DNA from: Prochlorococcus sp. AG-355-J09 | Lineage (GTDB): Bacteria; Cyanobacteriota; Cyanobacteriia; PCC-6307; Cyanobiaceae | Length of the DNA: 64,000 nucleotides | Direction: 5' to 3' | Assembly: GCA_003278735.1 (NCBI GenBank) | Contig: QCDO01000010.1 | Span: 1-64,000 of the forward strand | Shown: piece after piece, positions 41,577 through 48,247 of the stretch | How the letters are laid out: the number at the start of each line of letters is the position of its first letter | How positions within the stretch are numbered: position 1 is the stretch's first letter | Notes under the pieces: model-generated | Seen by the model: only the letters and a program-made list of their open reading frames with translations | Told to the model about the DNA's origin: nothing | Databases searched by the model: none | Program-made: the position numbers and the translations under genes

Positions 41577-41610
41577 TTGACAGTTGATCTAAGATAAGGG
41601 GCAATTAGCC
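41577..41610 (+). repeat. Dispersed promoter-like repeat, copy 3
   Basis: TTGACAGTTGATCTAAGATA then AGGGGCAATTAGCC. Immediately upstream (12 bp) of the 87-residue gene. TAAGAT is a plausible -10. Confidence 0.65.
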
Positions 41611-41621
41611 TCTTTTTTTTA

Positions 41622-41885
41622 ATGAATACTCTCATCATCTCAACTTTCAGCTGTACATTTGAAGAATTTAAAAATGATGTAACGACACTATTTCTTGAAG
41701 AAATTTGCAAAGAGTTTGTAACTGATTATGAGTTTGTAAAAGTGAATGAACACAAATCTCATTTATTAATGAACTGTACCGACCTAGAAAAATTAGGAGC
41801 AGAGATGCAATCTCCTTTCGCAAAGGAATGGGATAAAAAAAATAATTGTGAGGATGTCGTATATTCGATCAAACTTGTTAGGTAA
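41622..41885 (+). CDS. Small alpha-beta barrel-like protein (87 aa)
   Basis: 87 residues, IISTFSCTFEEFKNDVTTLF, then KSHLLMNCTDLEKLGAEM and a C-terminal strand VVYSIKLVR. Layout resembles DUF3764, to which it may be distantly related. Preceded by the dispersed repeat. Confidence 0.6.
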   Translation: MNTLIISTFSCTFEEFKNDVTTLFLEEICKEFVTDYEFVKVNEHKSHLLMNCTDLEKLGAEMQSPFAKEWDKKNNCEDVVYSIKLVR

Positions 41886-41897
41886 ATATAACGCTTA

Positions 41898-42122
41898 CTA
41901 ATTTTCTATAACACCCGCTACTTTTCCTTCCGCTAGTCGTTTTTTTAGAATTGAATAATTTTGTGAAGCCCATTTTCGAGAAATATCAAATTCAGTATTT
42001 AAATTCTCTATAAGTAATTTGGCAATTTTAAATACTTCTACTAAGCCTAGATAAATTATTACCAGCATCTTAGTTATGTTTACTGCAAAAGCTGCTATCT
42101 TTTCAATTTTTTGATCTTGCAT
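41898..42122 (-). CDS. Small membrane-associated protein (74 aa)
   Basis: 74 residues with a hydrophobic N-terminal half (AAFAVNITKMLVIIYLGLV) and a helical tail KKRLAEGKVAGVIEN. Convergent with the 87-residue gene. Not recognised. Confidence 0.55.
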   Translation of the reverse strand: MQDQKIEKIAAFAVNITKMLVIIYLGLVEVFKIAKLLIENLNTEFDISRKWASQNYSILKKRLAEGKVAGVIEN

Positions 42123-42196
42123 TTGAATTTATTGAAGCCCACTAAAATTACCAGTTGTAAGAAATTATGCAAATTAATTAGAGAAAAATCTTATGG

Positions 42197-42352
42197 ATGT
42201 TATTCTCATTGGGCAATAGCTATGAAATATTGAAGTTATTTTTAAAGGAGCTTTGGCAGAATCACCACGACCCATACCATGCAATTTATGGAATAGTTGG
42301 AGTGATAGTGTTGTTGGTAATTTATAACCGATTACTAAATAAATATCAGTAA
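42197..42352 (+). CDS. Small membrane protein (51 aa)
   Basis: 51 residues on the plus strand: FSLGNSYEILKLFLKELW, a His-rich segment NHHDPYHAIYG, then a membrane helix IVGVIVLLVIY. Preferred over the minus-strand frame at the same place because of its coherent helix and small-protein composition. Confidence 0.55.
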   Translation: MLFSLGNSYEILKLFLKELWQNHHDPYHAIYGIVGVIVLLVIYNRLLNKYQ

Positions 42353-42506
42353 CAAGAAACCCTTCCAGAAATTCCAACTACCGAAAGGGTTATTAAATCG
42401 ATTCGCAACTATATTGAATCAATTTATGTCTTGCAGCAAACGTTGAGTGTGCTGACGAGGTTTGGCCTGAATTAATTTATAGCAAAAGAATATCAAATAA
42501 ACTTAT

Positions 42507-42692
42507 TTAAACTTCCCAATCTATGTCATAGTTGTCATCTACATCTTTTTCATAAACCCTCGCAAGTTCTCGAAGTAAAGTTTTTACTTCCATATCTGTA
42601 GCTCCAGATTGGTCTTGAAACTTGGTACAAATTGCCTTTAGTTCGTCATAAGCTTGTTCTAGCAATATTGTTTTTTGATCTGGATTTGCCAT
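42507..42692 (-). CDS. Small acidic helical protein (61 aa)
   Basis: 61 residues, MANPDQKTILLEQAYDELKA and a very acidic end (KDVDDNYDIDWEV). Its ATG is directly after the stop of the upstream 49-residue frame, so the two are a coupled pair. Not recognised. Confidence 0.65.
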   Translation of the reverse strand: MANPDQKTILLEQAYDELKAICTKFQDQSGATDMEVKTLLRELARVYEKDVDDNYDIDWEV

Positions 42693-42842
42693 TTAATTTT
42701 TGTCAACTACTTCTCCGCCATACTCTCTTGCTATTACATCTAAGCATCTAAGAATATCCTTGTTTTTTAATAGATCTGTTTGCTCTAAATAATTAAGAAG
42801 AGTTCTTATTTGTTCGATAGTATTTTCTTCTAATTCCTTCAT
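42693..42842 (-). CDS. Small helical protein (49 aa)
   Basis: 49 residues, MKELEENTIEQIRTLLNYLE, then LLKNKDILRCLDVIAREYGG. TAA directly abuts the ATG of the next gene. Not recognised. Confidence 0.6.
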   Translation of the reverse strand: MKELEENTIEQIRTLLNYLEQTDLLKNKDILRCLDVIAREYGGEVVDKN

Positions 42843-42995
42843 AAGTCTCTTTCTATTAACTCTATCTTATATCTAACAGGAGCTTCTCCGAACGCTAAGA
42901 TTGTTGATCTTGTTGCATTTGTTTTTTCTTCAGTCTTTCGTATTCATCTATTAAAAATACCTCCTGTAAGGTCTTATAAAAAATTGGCAGTTTTG

Positions 42996-43160
42996 ATGAA
43001 ATTTGCTTTTATGAGTGTAGAGTTATTTTTTATTATTCAAATCTCATTTTTTGCAAAAGTAATTTTGTTTTTAACTCTTTACTGTATTTCTGATTTATCA
43101 ATTAAAAATAATATTTTGAGAAAAGTTATGAATAGAGCTTATAGGGCTAAAAAAATCTAA
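42996..43160 (+). CDS. Small membrane protein (54 aa)
   Basis: 54 residues, two hydrophobic stretches (ELFFIIQISFFAKVILFLTL) and a basic tail (RKVMNRAYRAKKI). Followed 12 bp later by another membrane peptide. Not recognised. Confidence 0.5.
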   Translation: MKFAFMSVELFFIIQISFFAKVILFLTLYCISDLSIKNNILRKVMNRAYRAKKI

Positions 43161-43172
43161 ACTTACCAATCA

Positions 43173-43286
43173 ATGGAATTTTCAACTAATTTTTGGAATA
43201 ATCAACCCACTACAGTTATGGGAATAGGTGTAGCAATATTTGTATTATTAGGAATTTATATATCTTTACTCCAGACATATCAATAA
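43173..43286 (+). CDS. Single-helix membrane peptide (37 aa)
   Basis: 37 residues, MEFSTNFWNNQPTTVMGIGV, a helix, ending SLLQTYQ. Resembles small photosystem-type subunits in layout, but no match recognised. Abuts the convergent gene at 43288. Confidence 0.5.
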   Translation: MEFSTNFWNNQPTTVMGIGVAIFVLLGIYISLLQTYQ

Positions 43287-43287
43287 A

Positions 43288-43605
43288 TTAGTTAATTATT
43301 TTTTTAATTTTTTCTAGATTCCATTTATCAAATATTAATTGCATTTCTCTTTCGTAGTATCTTACTTTCTTCGCAAAAGGTAATTGTTGAATAATTATCC
43401 CAAAGGGAAATTTAAAAAAAGAAGAGACATAAACAATATAAAACTCGACAAAAGAAGGTTTTGGTGGGAGAGGTAAATTTTTTATATATGCCCAATCAAT
43501 GCAAGGTTTTAGTTGCTTATCACTAGCGATAATATTTTTTTTACATCTCCACCAAGAGAATAGATAAATGCAAATAAAAATCGGTAACGGAAGAAGTCGC
43601 AACAT
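43288..43605 (-). CDS. Hypothetical protein (105 aa)
   Basis: 105 residues with an N-terminal helix (LPLPIFICIYLFSWW) and a basic amphipathic C-terminus (REMQLIFDKWNLEKIKKI). Contains Cys at RCKKN and LKPCIDW. Not recognised. Confidence 0.55.
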   Translation of the reverse strand: MLRLLPLPIFICIYLFSWWRCKKNIIASDKQLKPCIDWAYIKNLPLPPKPSFVEFYIVYVSSFFKFPFGIIIQQLPFAKKVRYYEREMQLIFDKWNLEKIKKIIN

Positions 43606-43633
43606 TTATTAAAAAGGTATTTCTTCAGGGTTA

Positions 43634-43651
43634 TTGGTTAAGGATAACCAA
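43634..43651. repeat. Inverted repeat TTGGTTA-AGGA-TAACCAA
   Basis: Perfect 7 bp palindromic arms with a 4 bp spacer in a short gap; no T run follows on either strand, so it is not a simple terminator. Confidence 0.45.
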
Positions 43652-43690
43652 GCCTTAATTTACCTGCGGTAAAAGTAGTAAGCGTTTTAT

Positions 43691-43849
43691 TTAGTCCCAT
43701 GTTTTCATATCACTAGTTCCTTGTGATCTTTGCATCCAGTTATATTGCACTTTGTATGTACTTGTATTTAAATAGTACCTAAAGTTAGTGCTCCCCACTA
43801 AAACATTGTGCCCTGTTTTAACTAAGTCGGAGATTTGATAGTTTTTCAT
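43691..43849 (-). CDS. Small protein (52 aa)
   Basis: 52 residues, MKNYQISDLVKTGHNVLVGS, then YYLNTSTYKVQYNWMQRSQG. Polar, beta-rich. Not recognised; coding status uncertain. Confidence 0.45.
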   Translation of the reverse strand: MKNYQISDLVKTGHNVLVGSTNFRYYLNTSTYKVQYNWMQRSQGTSDMKTWD

Positions 43850-43924
43850 AAATGTGAATCTTTGTCGGAGGGATAAAATCTTCTTTTAAATAGTCAGAAT
43901 TTTACTTCTGCTTGAAAATTAAAC

Positions 43925-43952
43925 AAAAAAAAAGCCCCCTTTTTGGGGGCTT
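43925..43952 (-). terminator. Orphan terminator
   Basis: Minus strand AAGCCCCC-AAAAA-GGGGGCTT followed by eight T. No minus-strand gene ends just upstream of it; a truncated plus-strand gene begins 30 bp away. It looks like a leftover of a rearrangement. Confidence 0.75.
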
Positions 43953-43984
43953 GTAAATTTAAGAACTTTAAGCTTAACCGATAG

Positions 43985-44236
43985 CTGGAGCTGAAAGAGG
44001 TTGGAGGCAAAGTCTTTGCAAAAGATACAGAGCCTCAAGGGAAGGGAAGGACTGAGGATGCCAATTTAGCCGTTATTTGTGAGTTCCCATCAATGAGGAC
44101 AGCCGATGAAGCTTATGAATCTGAAGAATATAAAGAGCTTTCAAAGCTAAGAAAAGAAGCAACTGAAAATTCCACTTTTACAGTTATGGAAGGTTTAGAT
44201 GAAGCTGCAAAGCTAAGAAGAGCAATGGGTTTGTAA
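43985..44236 (+). pseudogene. 5'-truncated DUF1330-family gene
   Basis: An open stretch of 83 codons after an in-frame TAG, with no usable start codon, reads VGGKVFAKDTEPQGKG, then EFPSMRTADEAYESEEYKEL and EGLDEAAKLRRAMGL. This is the C-terminal two-thirds of a DUF1330-type dimeric barrel protein. The missing N-terminus lies where an orphan terminator now stands. Confidence 0.75.
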
Positions 44237-44367
44237 TTTATATGTAAGTTTTTCTGCTCGTTAAATAGCGAATTAAGAGTTAGAGTAAGAACAATGGAAG
44301 CATTTGATTGGAGATAACTTCGCTAGTCCAAAGCAACTATTTATACCTACAAAAAAAAATTAAAGAA

Positions 44368-44655
44368 ATGACTATTTTTATTGGGAATTTATCTTGGGAA
44401 ACTGAGGTTGAAGATCTTGAACAACTTTTTAGTAATTATGGAGTAGTAAAGAAATGTTATTTACCTCTTGATAGAGAAACAGGAAGAAAAAGAGGTATTG
44501 CTTTTGTAGATTTAATTGATAATAATTCTGAAAAAAAAGCTATTGATGATCTTCAAGATGTTGAATGGATGGGAAGAGAGATAAGGGTTAATGAGGCTGA
44601 GAAAAGAAAGGGAACCAATAATAAAAAATATAATAAGTTCAATAAAAACAATTAG
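44368..44655 (+). CDS. RRM RNA-binding protein (Rbp type)
   Basis: 95 residues from the ATG at 44368, chosen because it gives the family start MTIFIGNLSWETEVEDL (RNP2 IFIGNL). RNP1 is RKRGIAFVDL. A basic, Asn/Lys-rich tail follows. Cyanobacterial Rbp proteins bind RNA and respond to cold or target photosystem mRNAs to the thylakoid; which applies here is unknown. Confidence 0.93.
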   Translation: MTIFIGNLSWETEVEDLEQLFSNYGVVKKCYLPLDRETGRKRGIAFVDLIDNNSEKKAIDDLQDVEWMGREIRVNEAEKRKGTNNKKYNKFNKNN

Positions 44656-44691
44656 TACTAATTACTTGGTGATTTTGTACCGCTTTATTAA

Positions 44692-45073
44692 ATGGATAAA
44701 ACTAACACTTGGTTAATTAGAGTATTTTCCGTCGCTCTTATTAGTGTTTGCTTTATTGCATATCTAAATGTACAGAAGAAACCATCCCTACTTTTTTCAA
44801 AACCTACCTAGTATTCAGGATTTGAAGTATAAAGAATTAAATAAGAAACGGGCAAATGCAGAATTTGCTGCAAAAAGAGATTATGCAGACTATGAAAAAT
44901 TTGGAAGTATAATTTTTTGCAATTCTTCATTCAATAGTCAGATTGAATCAGCAAACTATTCGAAAAAAATGGAATTGTATATTTCTGGAAAAGGAGCAGA
45001 TTTATCAGAATGGGATACTCCTATCAAAGATTATGAAAAAGAAAGATCAAAATGTAGAGACCTTAATCCTTAA
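44692..45073 (+). pseudogene. Small membrane-anchored protein split by a one-base frameshift
   Basis: Two overlapping frames: 44692-44811 (39 codons) gives an N-terminal anchor MDKTNTWLIRVFSVALISV, and 44768-45073 gives a soluble domain (NKKRANAEFAAKRDYADYEK; ending RSKCRDLNP). Removing one T from the run of six T near 44793 joins them into a single protein of about 126 residues (KKPSLLFQNLPSIQDL). Could be a real mutation, programmed slippage, or an assembly error in a homopolymer. Confidence 0.65.
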
Positions 45074-45153
45074 ATGAAACGCTTATTACTTGCACCGCTA
45101 ATAGTTAGTAATTGACAGTCGATCTACAATAAGAGGCAATTAGCTCCTTGTTA
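45074..45153 (+). repeat. Leader module repeat A (micro-ORF plus promoter-like repeat, copy 4)
   Basis: Begins with ATG-led MKRLLLAPLIVSN and a stop, a signal-peptide-like remnant, then TTGACAGTCGATCTACAATA and GGCAATTAGCTCCTT. It is repeated with small changes at 45477, and both copies end at the start of a gene for a secreted protein. About 80 bp long. Confidence 0.72.
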
Positions 45154-45447
45154 ATGCGAAAAAAACATCTAATTACTTTTTTAACTTTAATTGCCATTAA
45201 TGGATCATTAACTAGTCCAGCTAAATCTAATTTTAGAAAATCTGGTTTTGGAGAAGGGACAGCAGCTTTCGCTTGTTTTTTACTTTGGGAAGGTTACTCA
45301 AAATATGAGGTTGAAAGTTTAATTTCTAGATTTGCTAGGCGAATTGAAAAAAGTAATTTTTCAGAAGAAGCAATGAATCAAATGGCACTTGGTTATAGAA
45401 ATCAAATCAAAATTACTAATGATTGTGATTTAAGAATGAGGTATTAG
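45154..45447 (+). CDS. Small secreted protein (97 aa)
   Basis: 97 residues from the ATG at 45154; a signal peptide (ITFLTLIAINGSLTSPAKS) and a mature domain with CFLLWEGYSKYEVESLISR and one more Cys in NDCDLRMRY. Function unknown. Preceded by leader repeat A. Confidence 0.7.
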   Translation: MRKKHLITFLTLIAINGSLTSPAKSNFRKSGFGEGTAAFACFLLWEGYSKYEVESLISRFARRIEKSNFSEEAMNQMALGYRNQIKITNDCDLRMRY

Positions 45448-45476
45448 CTCAAAGTTTAAACATAAGTTTAGGCCTG

Positions 45477-45558
45477 ATGAAACGCCTAGTACTTGCATCG
45501 CTGGTAGTTAATAATTGATAGATGATATACAATAAAGGCAATTAGCTCCTTTTATTTT
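45477..45558 (+). repeat. Leader module repeat B (micro-ORF plus promoter-like repeat, copy 5)
   Basis: ATG-led MKRLVLASLVVNN and a stop, then TTGATAGATGATATACAATA and GGCAATTAGCTCCTT. It parallels repeat A at 45074 base by base with about ten or more differences, and leads into the GTG of the TPR protein. Confidence 0.72.
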
Positions 45559-46548
45559 GTGAAAAGATTTTTAATTCCTTTGTTAGCTGCTCTTGCAATT
45601 CCAACTACCGTTAATGCAAATGTAGATTCCAAAATTGCCGAGGATTGCATGAAAGCAAGTGATTTTCAAGGTTGTGTAGAAAGTATGTCTAGTCAGAAAA
45701 ATAATAATTTATCAATTAAAGCAGGATATGATGAGGCTCTAATTGCTTTTGAAACGGGAGATTCTTTAAAAGCAATGAAATCAATAAATTCTTATATTAA
45801 AAAAAATCCTAATTCTAAAGAAGGATATTTATTAAGGGCCTTTATTAATACGTATGATTTATCAGAGTATGATAAAGCATTAGAAGATGTAGATAAAGCG
45901 ATTGAGATAGATCAAAGTTATGCAATTGCTTACGCTTTAAAAGCAGATATTTTTTATTTTGATATTGGAGGTAGTGCATCTCAAACTAAAAAGATACTAA
46001 ATAAGGCTTTTGAACTTTCACCAGATAATCCTTTCGTTAACTTTGTTAAAGGAGATTTTCATTACGATGATTCTTTTATTCTTTATGACAAGGGTAAAGT
46101 AGATTTGGCTATTAAATCCGCTGAAGAAGCATTGATCCATTTTGAAAAAGTAATTGAAAATTCTAAAAATAATGAGGATTTGATAATTAAAAGAATTTAT
46201 CCTCTTGGGATTACTTACACTGCAACAGCTCTATTGGGTGAAGCAAAGTTTGAACTTTATTTCGTATATAAGGAAATTAAGGATAGAAAAAATGCAAAAA
46301 AATATTTAGAAGAAGCTCTATCTGACTACACAACAGCTATTTCAATGGCTCCGTCACAAGAAAAGGCTGAAGAAATTGAGTTAGATAGAGATTTTGATTT
46401 AATAACTCCGGCAGATATATATACTACTAGAGGTAATATTTATAGTTGGATGAATAATAAGGTTAAGAAGGCCTGTAGTGATTGGAAGGTTGCCAAAGGA
46501 TATGGAGATAAAGATGCACAGAAGAACTACAGAGAATATAGATGCTGA
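45559..46548 (+). CDS. Secreted TPR-repeat protein
   Basis: 329 residues from a GTG start. Signal peptide KRFLIPLLAALAIPTTVNA, two Cys in AEDCMKASDFQGCVESM, then tetratricopeptide repeats (YLLRAFINTYDLSEYDKALE; AIAYALKADIFYFDIG; DLAIKSAEEALIHFEKVI). It probably sits in the periplasm as an interaction scaffold. The family of MKR-signal TPR proteins is frequent in picocyanobacterial islands. Confidence 0.82.
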   Translation: MKRFLIPLLAALAIPTTVNANVDSKIAEDCMKASDFQGCVESMSSQKNNNLSIKAGYDEALIAFETGDSLKAMKSINSYIKKNPNSKEGYLLRAFINTYDLSEYDKALEDVDKAIEIDQSYAIAYALKADIFYFDIGGSASQTKKILNKAFELSPDNPFVNFVKGDFHYDDSFILYDKGKVDLAIKSAEEALIHFEKVIENSKNNEDLIIKRIYPLGITYTATALLGEAKFELYFVYKEIKDRKNAKKYLEEALSDYTTAISMAPSQEKAEEIELDRDFDLITPADIYTTRGNIYSWMNNKVKKACSDWKVAKGYGDKDAQKNYREYRC

Positions 46549-46716
46549 ATTAATTAACTAAAATAAGTGGAAAATCTACTACTTTAACCGCTTCAAAAAA
46601 TAGAAAAAGTATAAACTTAAGTTTTAAAATTGAGCGATACCACTAAGCAAAGTATTGCAAGGTACAGCAGAATCTCGCTCAAAGCTCGCTCAGTCTCATT
46701 ATTCTAAAAGAAAGCA

Positions 46717-46743
46717 ATAAAAAAGCGAGTTGGTAGACTCGCT
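46717..46743 (-). terminator. Terminator downstream of tRNA-Pro
   Basis: Minus strand AGCGAGT-CTACCA-ACTCGCT followed by six T, 23 bp past the tRNA 3' end. Confidence 0.85.
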
Positions 46744-46765
46744 AGTATGACTTGGTTTTTAAGAG

Positions 46766-46839
46766 TCGGGGCGACAGGATTCGAACCTGCGACCTAGTGC
46801 TCCCAAAGCACCCGCGCTACCAAGCTGCGCCACGCCCCG
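46766..46839 (-). tRNA. tRNA-Pro (UGG)
   Basis: 74 nt cloverleaf on the minus strand: acceptor CGGGGCG pairs with CGCCCCG, T-loop GTTCGAATC, anticodon loop CTTTGGGAG with anticodon TGG. It marks the end of the accessory island, tRNA genes being common island borders in Prochlorococcus. Confidence 0.97.
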
Positions 46840-47162
46840 CTCATAAGATCTTAGTCCATAATAGACATCTATAAAAGACCAGATTGCTAAATTTTTTATA
46901 AAAATCATTTTTGAGGCTAGAAAATGAATTTATTCACTAGAAATAAGAGGTATAACTTTATCGACACTTTTAAGGGAAAATATCCTGCCTGTTTTAAGGC
47001 TCAACTATAAATTGTATTAATTAACTCTTTCTAGAGCAGTAGGGCTTGTTATTCTTTAAATAATAATCTTTTAGTTTTAATTTTTATCACCCTATGGAAA
47101 TATCTGAGTAATAAACTCTTTAGAAGAATTATTATCAAAAATAAAGTTTTACTTTGAAGAAT
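46840..47162. other. Gap between tRNA-Pro and apt
   Basis: 323 bp. A 28-codon plus frame at 46924-47010 (MNLFTRNKRYNFIDTFKGKY) has no family and may be chance. No repeat of the tRNA-Pro 3' end was seen here. The apt promoter should lie in the last 100 bp. Confidence 0.45.
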
Positions 47163-47675
47163 ATGGAAAAATTAGAGAGTTTGATTAAGACATATTATGA
47201 TTTTCCCAAAAAAGGCATAGCTTTCAAAGACATACTTGGGATAATTCAAGAGCCTGAAGTTTTTAGTGAATTAATATTTAAAATGTCATCCAATCATGTA
47301 ATAAAAAACTCTGAAGCAATTATCTCAATAGAGGCAAGAGGTTTTATTTTTGGATCAGCTATATCACTTCAAGCATGCAAACCTATGATTGTTGCAAGAA
47401 AGCCTGCAAAGCTTCCTGGTGACCTTATTCAAGAAAGCTATAATTTAGAATATGGGAAAAGTTCTTTATCAGTACAAAAGGAGGCTCTTGAAAAATTTAA
47501 TTCCTTCGCAATTGTTGATGATCTTTTAGCAACTGGAGGAACGATAAAGTGCGTAGATAATTTGATTAAGAAATGTGGTAAGAAAGTAATCGGCTGTATA
47601 ACAGTTGTTGAACTTTTGGAACTTAAAGGAAGAGAAGAATTAAATTTTACTGTCGAGTCAATACTTAAGATATGA
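47163..47675 (+). CDS. apt: Adenine phosphoribosyltransferase
   Basis: 170 residues from the ATG at 47163, preferred over the TTG three codons upstream. Salvages adenine to AMP with PRPP. FPKKGIAFKDI, EARGFIFGSAIS and the PRPP motif AIVDDLLATGGTI are intact. First core gene after the island. Confidence 0.95.
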   Translation: MEKLESLIKTYYDFPKKGIAFKDILGIIQEPEVFSELIFKMSSNHVIKNSEAIISIEARGFIFGSAISLQACKPMIVARKPAKLPGDLIQESYNLEYGKSSLSVQKEALEKFNSFAIVDDLLATGGTIKCVDNLIKKCGKKVIGCITVVELLELKGREELNFTVESILKI

Positions 47676-47739
47676 AAAAAAATTAAAAGAAAATATTTAA
47701 AGGGTGTTTTGATGGGTATTTACTCATTTAGTAAATTGA

Positions 47740-47844
47740 TTAAATTAAACCTATAGACCCAGCAGTGAAACCAACTATCAAAAAGAATGCAAATTCTGTT
47801 AAATCTCTCGGAATAGAATTTACAAAAAGACTTAATTGAGTCAT
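47740..47844 (-). CDS. Single-helix membrane peptide (34 aa)
   Basis: 34 residues, MTQLSLFVNSIPRDLTEFAF, then FLIVGFTAGSIGLI. The length and hydrophobic layout suggest a small thylakoid or inner-membrane subunit. Convergent with apt. Not assigned. Confidence 0.55.
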   Translation of the reverse strand: MTQLSLFVNSIPRDLTEFAFFLIVGFTAGSIGLI

Positions 47845-48022
47845 TTTACCTTGTGCTCCTCAGGTTTATTTATAAAAATATAACCAAGAAATTTTTTTAT
47901 TGAGATCAAATCCTTTATTCTTTCCTTTTTCTATAGATTTCAATCTAAATCCAAAAATTTTTTTTGCAAATAATTTTACATTGCTATTTTTTGCTATATT
48001 AAATTCAAATGATCAAATATAG

Positions 48023-48193
48023 ATGGAGTATAAAAAGAAATCATTGTCAAAACTCGATATAAAAAAAGACTATGAAGAGATAGATACAAGATTAGCTTCA
48101 GGTTGGTACGTCGACGATATTAATATTTCAAAAAAGAAAATTTATAAAACAAAGCAAACTTCATTTAAAATTTCTAAAAAACTAAACTCATAA
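48023..48193 (+). CDS. Small basic protein (56 aa)
   Basis: 56 residues, MEYKKKSLSKLDIKKDYEEI, then DTRLASGWYVDDIN and a Lys-rich tail. Not recognised; stops 54 bp before the converging sulfotransferase gene ends. Confidence 0.55.
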   Translation: MEYKKKSLSKLDIKKDYEEIDTRLASGWYVDDINISKKKIYKTKQTSFKISKKLNS

Positions 48194-48247
48194 AAAAAAA
48201 TTAGCTCTATAAATATTCCTTATCTCATAGGTAATTAAGTTTCCTTC

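Noticed and set aside
42174..42377. Minus-strand 67-codon open frame
   Set aside because: The plus strand at the same place encodes a coherent 51-residue membrane protein, while the minus frame has no fold-like features and odd composition.
45111..45135. TTGACA with TACAAT read as a full sigma-70 promoter
   Set aside because: The two boxes are only about 7 bp apart, so they cannot act as a -35/-10 pair; at most the second is a -10.
46640..46704. Direct GCTCGCTC repeats before tRNA-Pro as an attachment site
   Set aside because: They do not match the tRNA-Pro 3' end, so there is no evidence of an att duplication.
29000..46765. Integrase, transposase or phage structural genes in the island
   Set aside because: None were seen among the open frames; mobility genes must be absent or outside the window.
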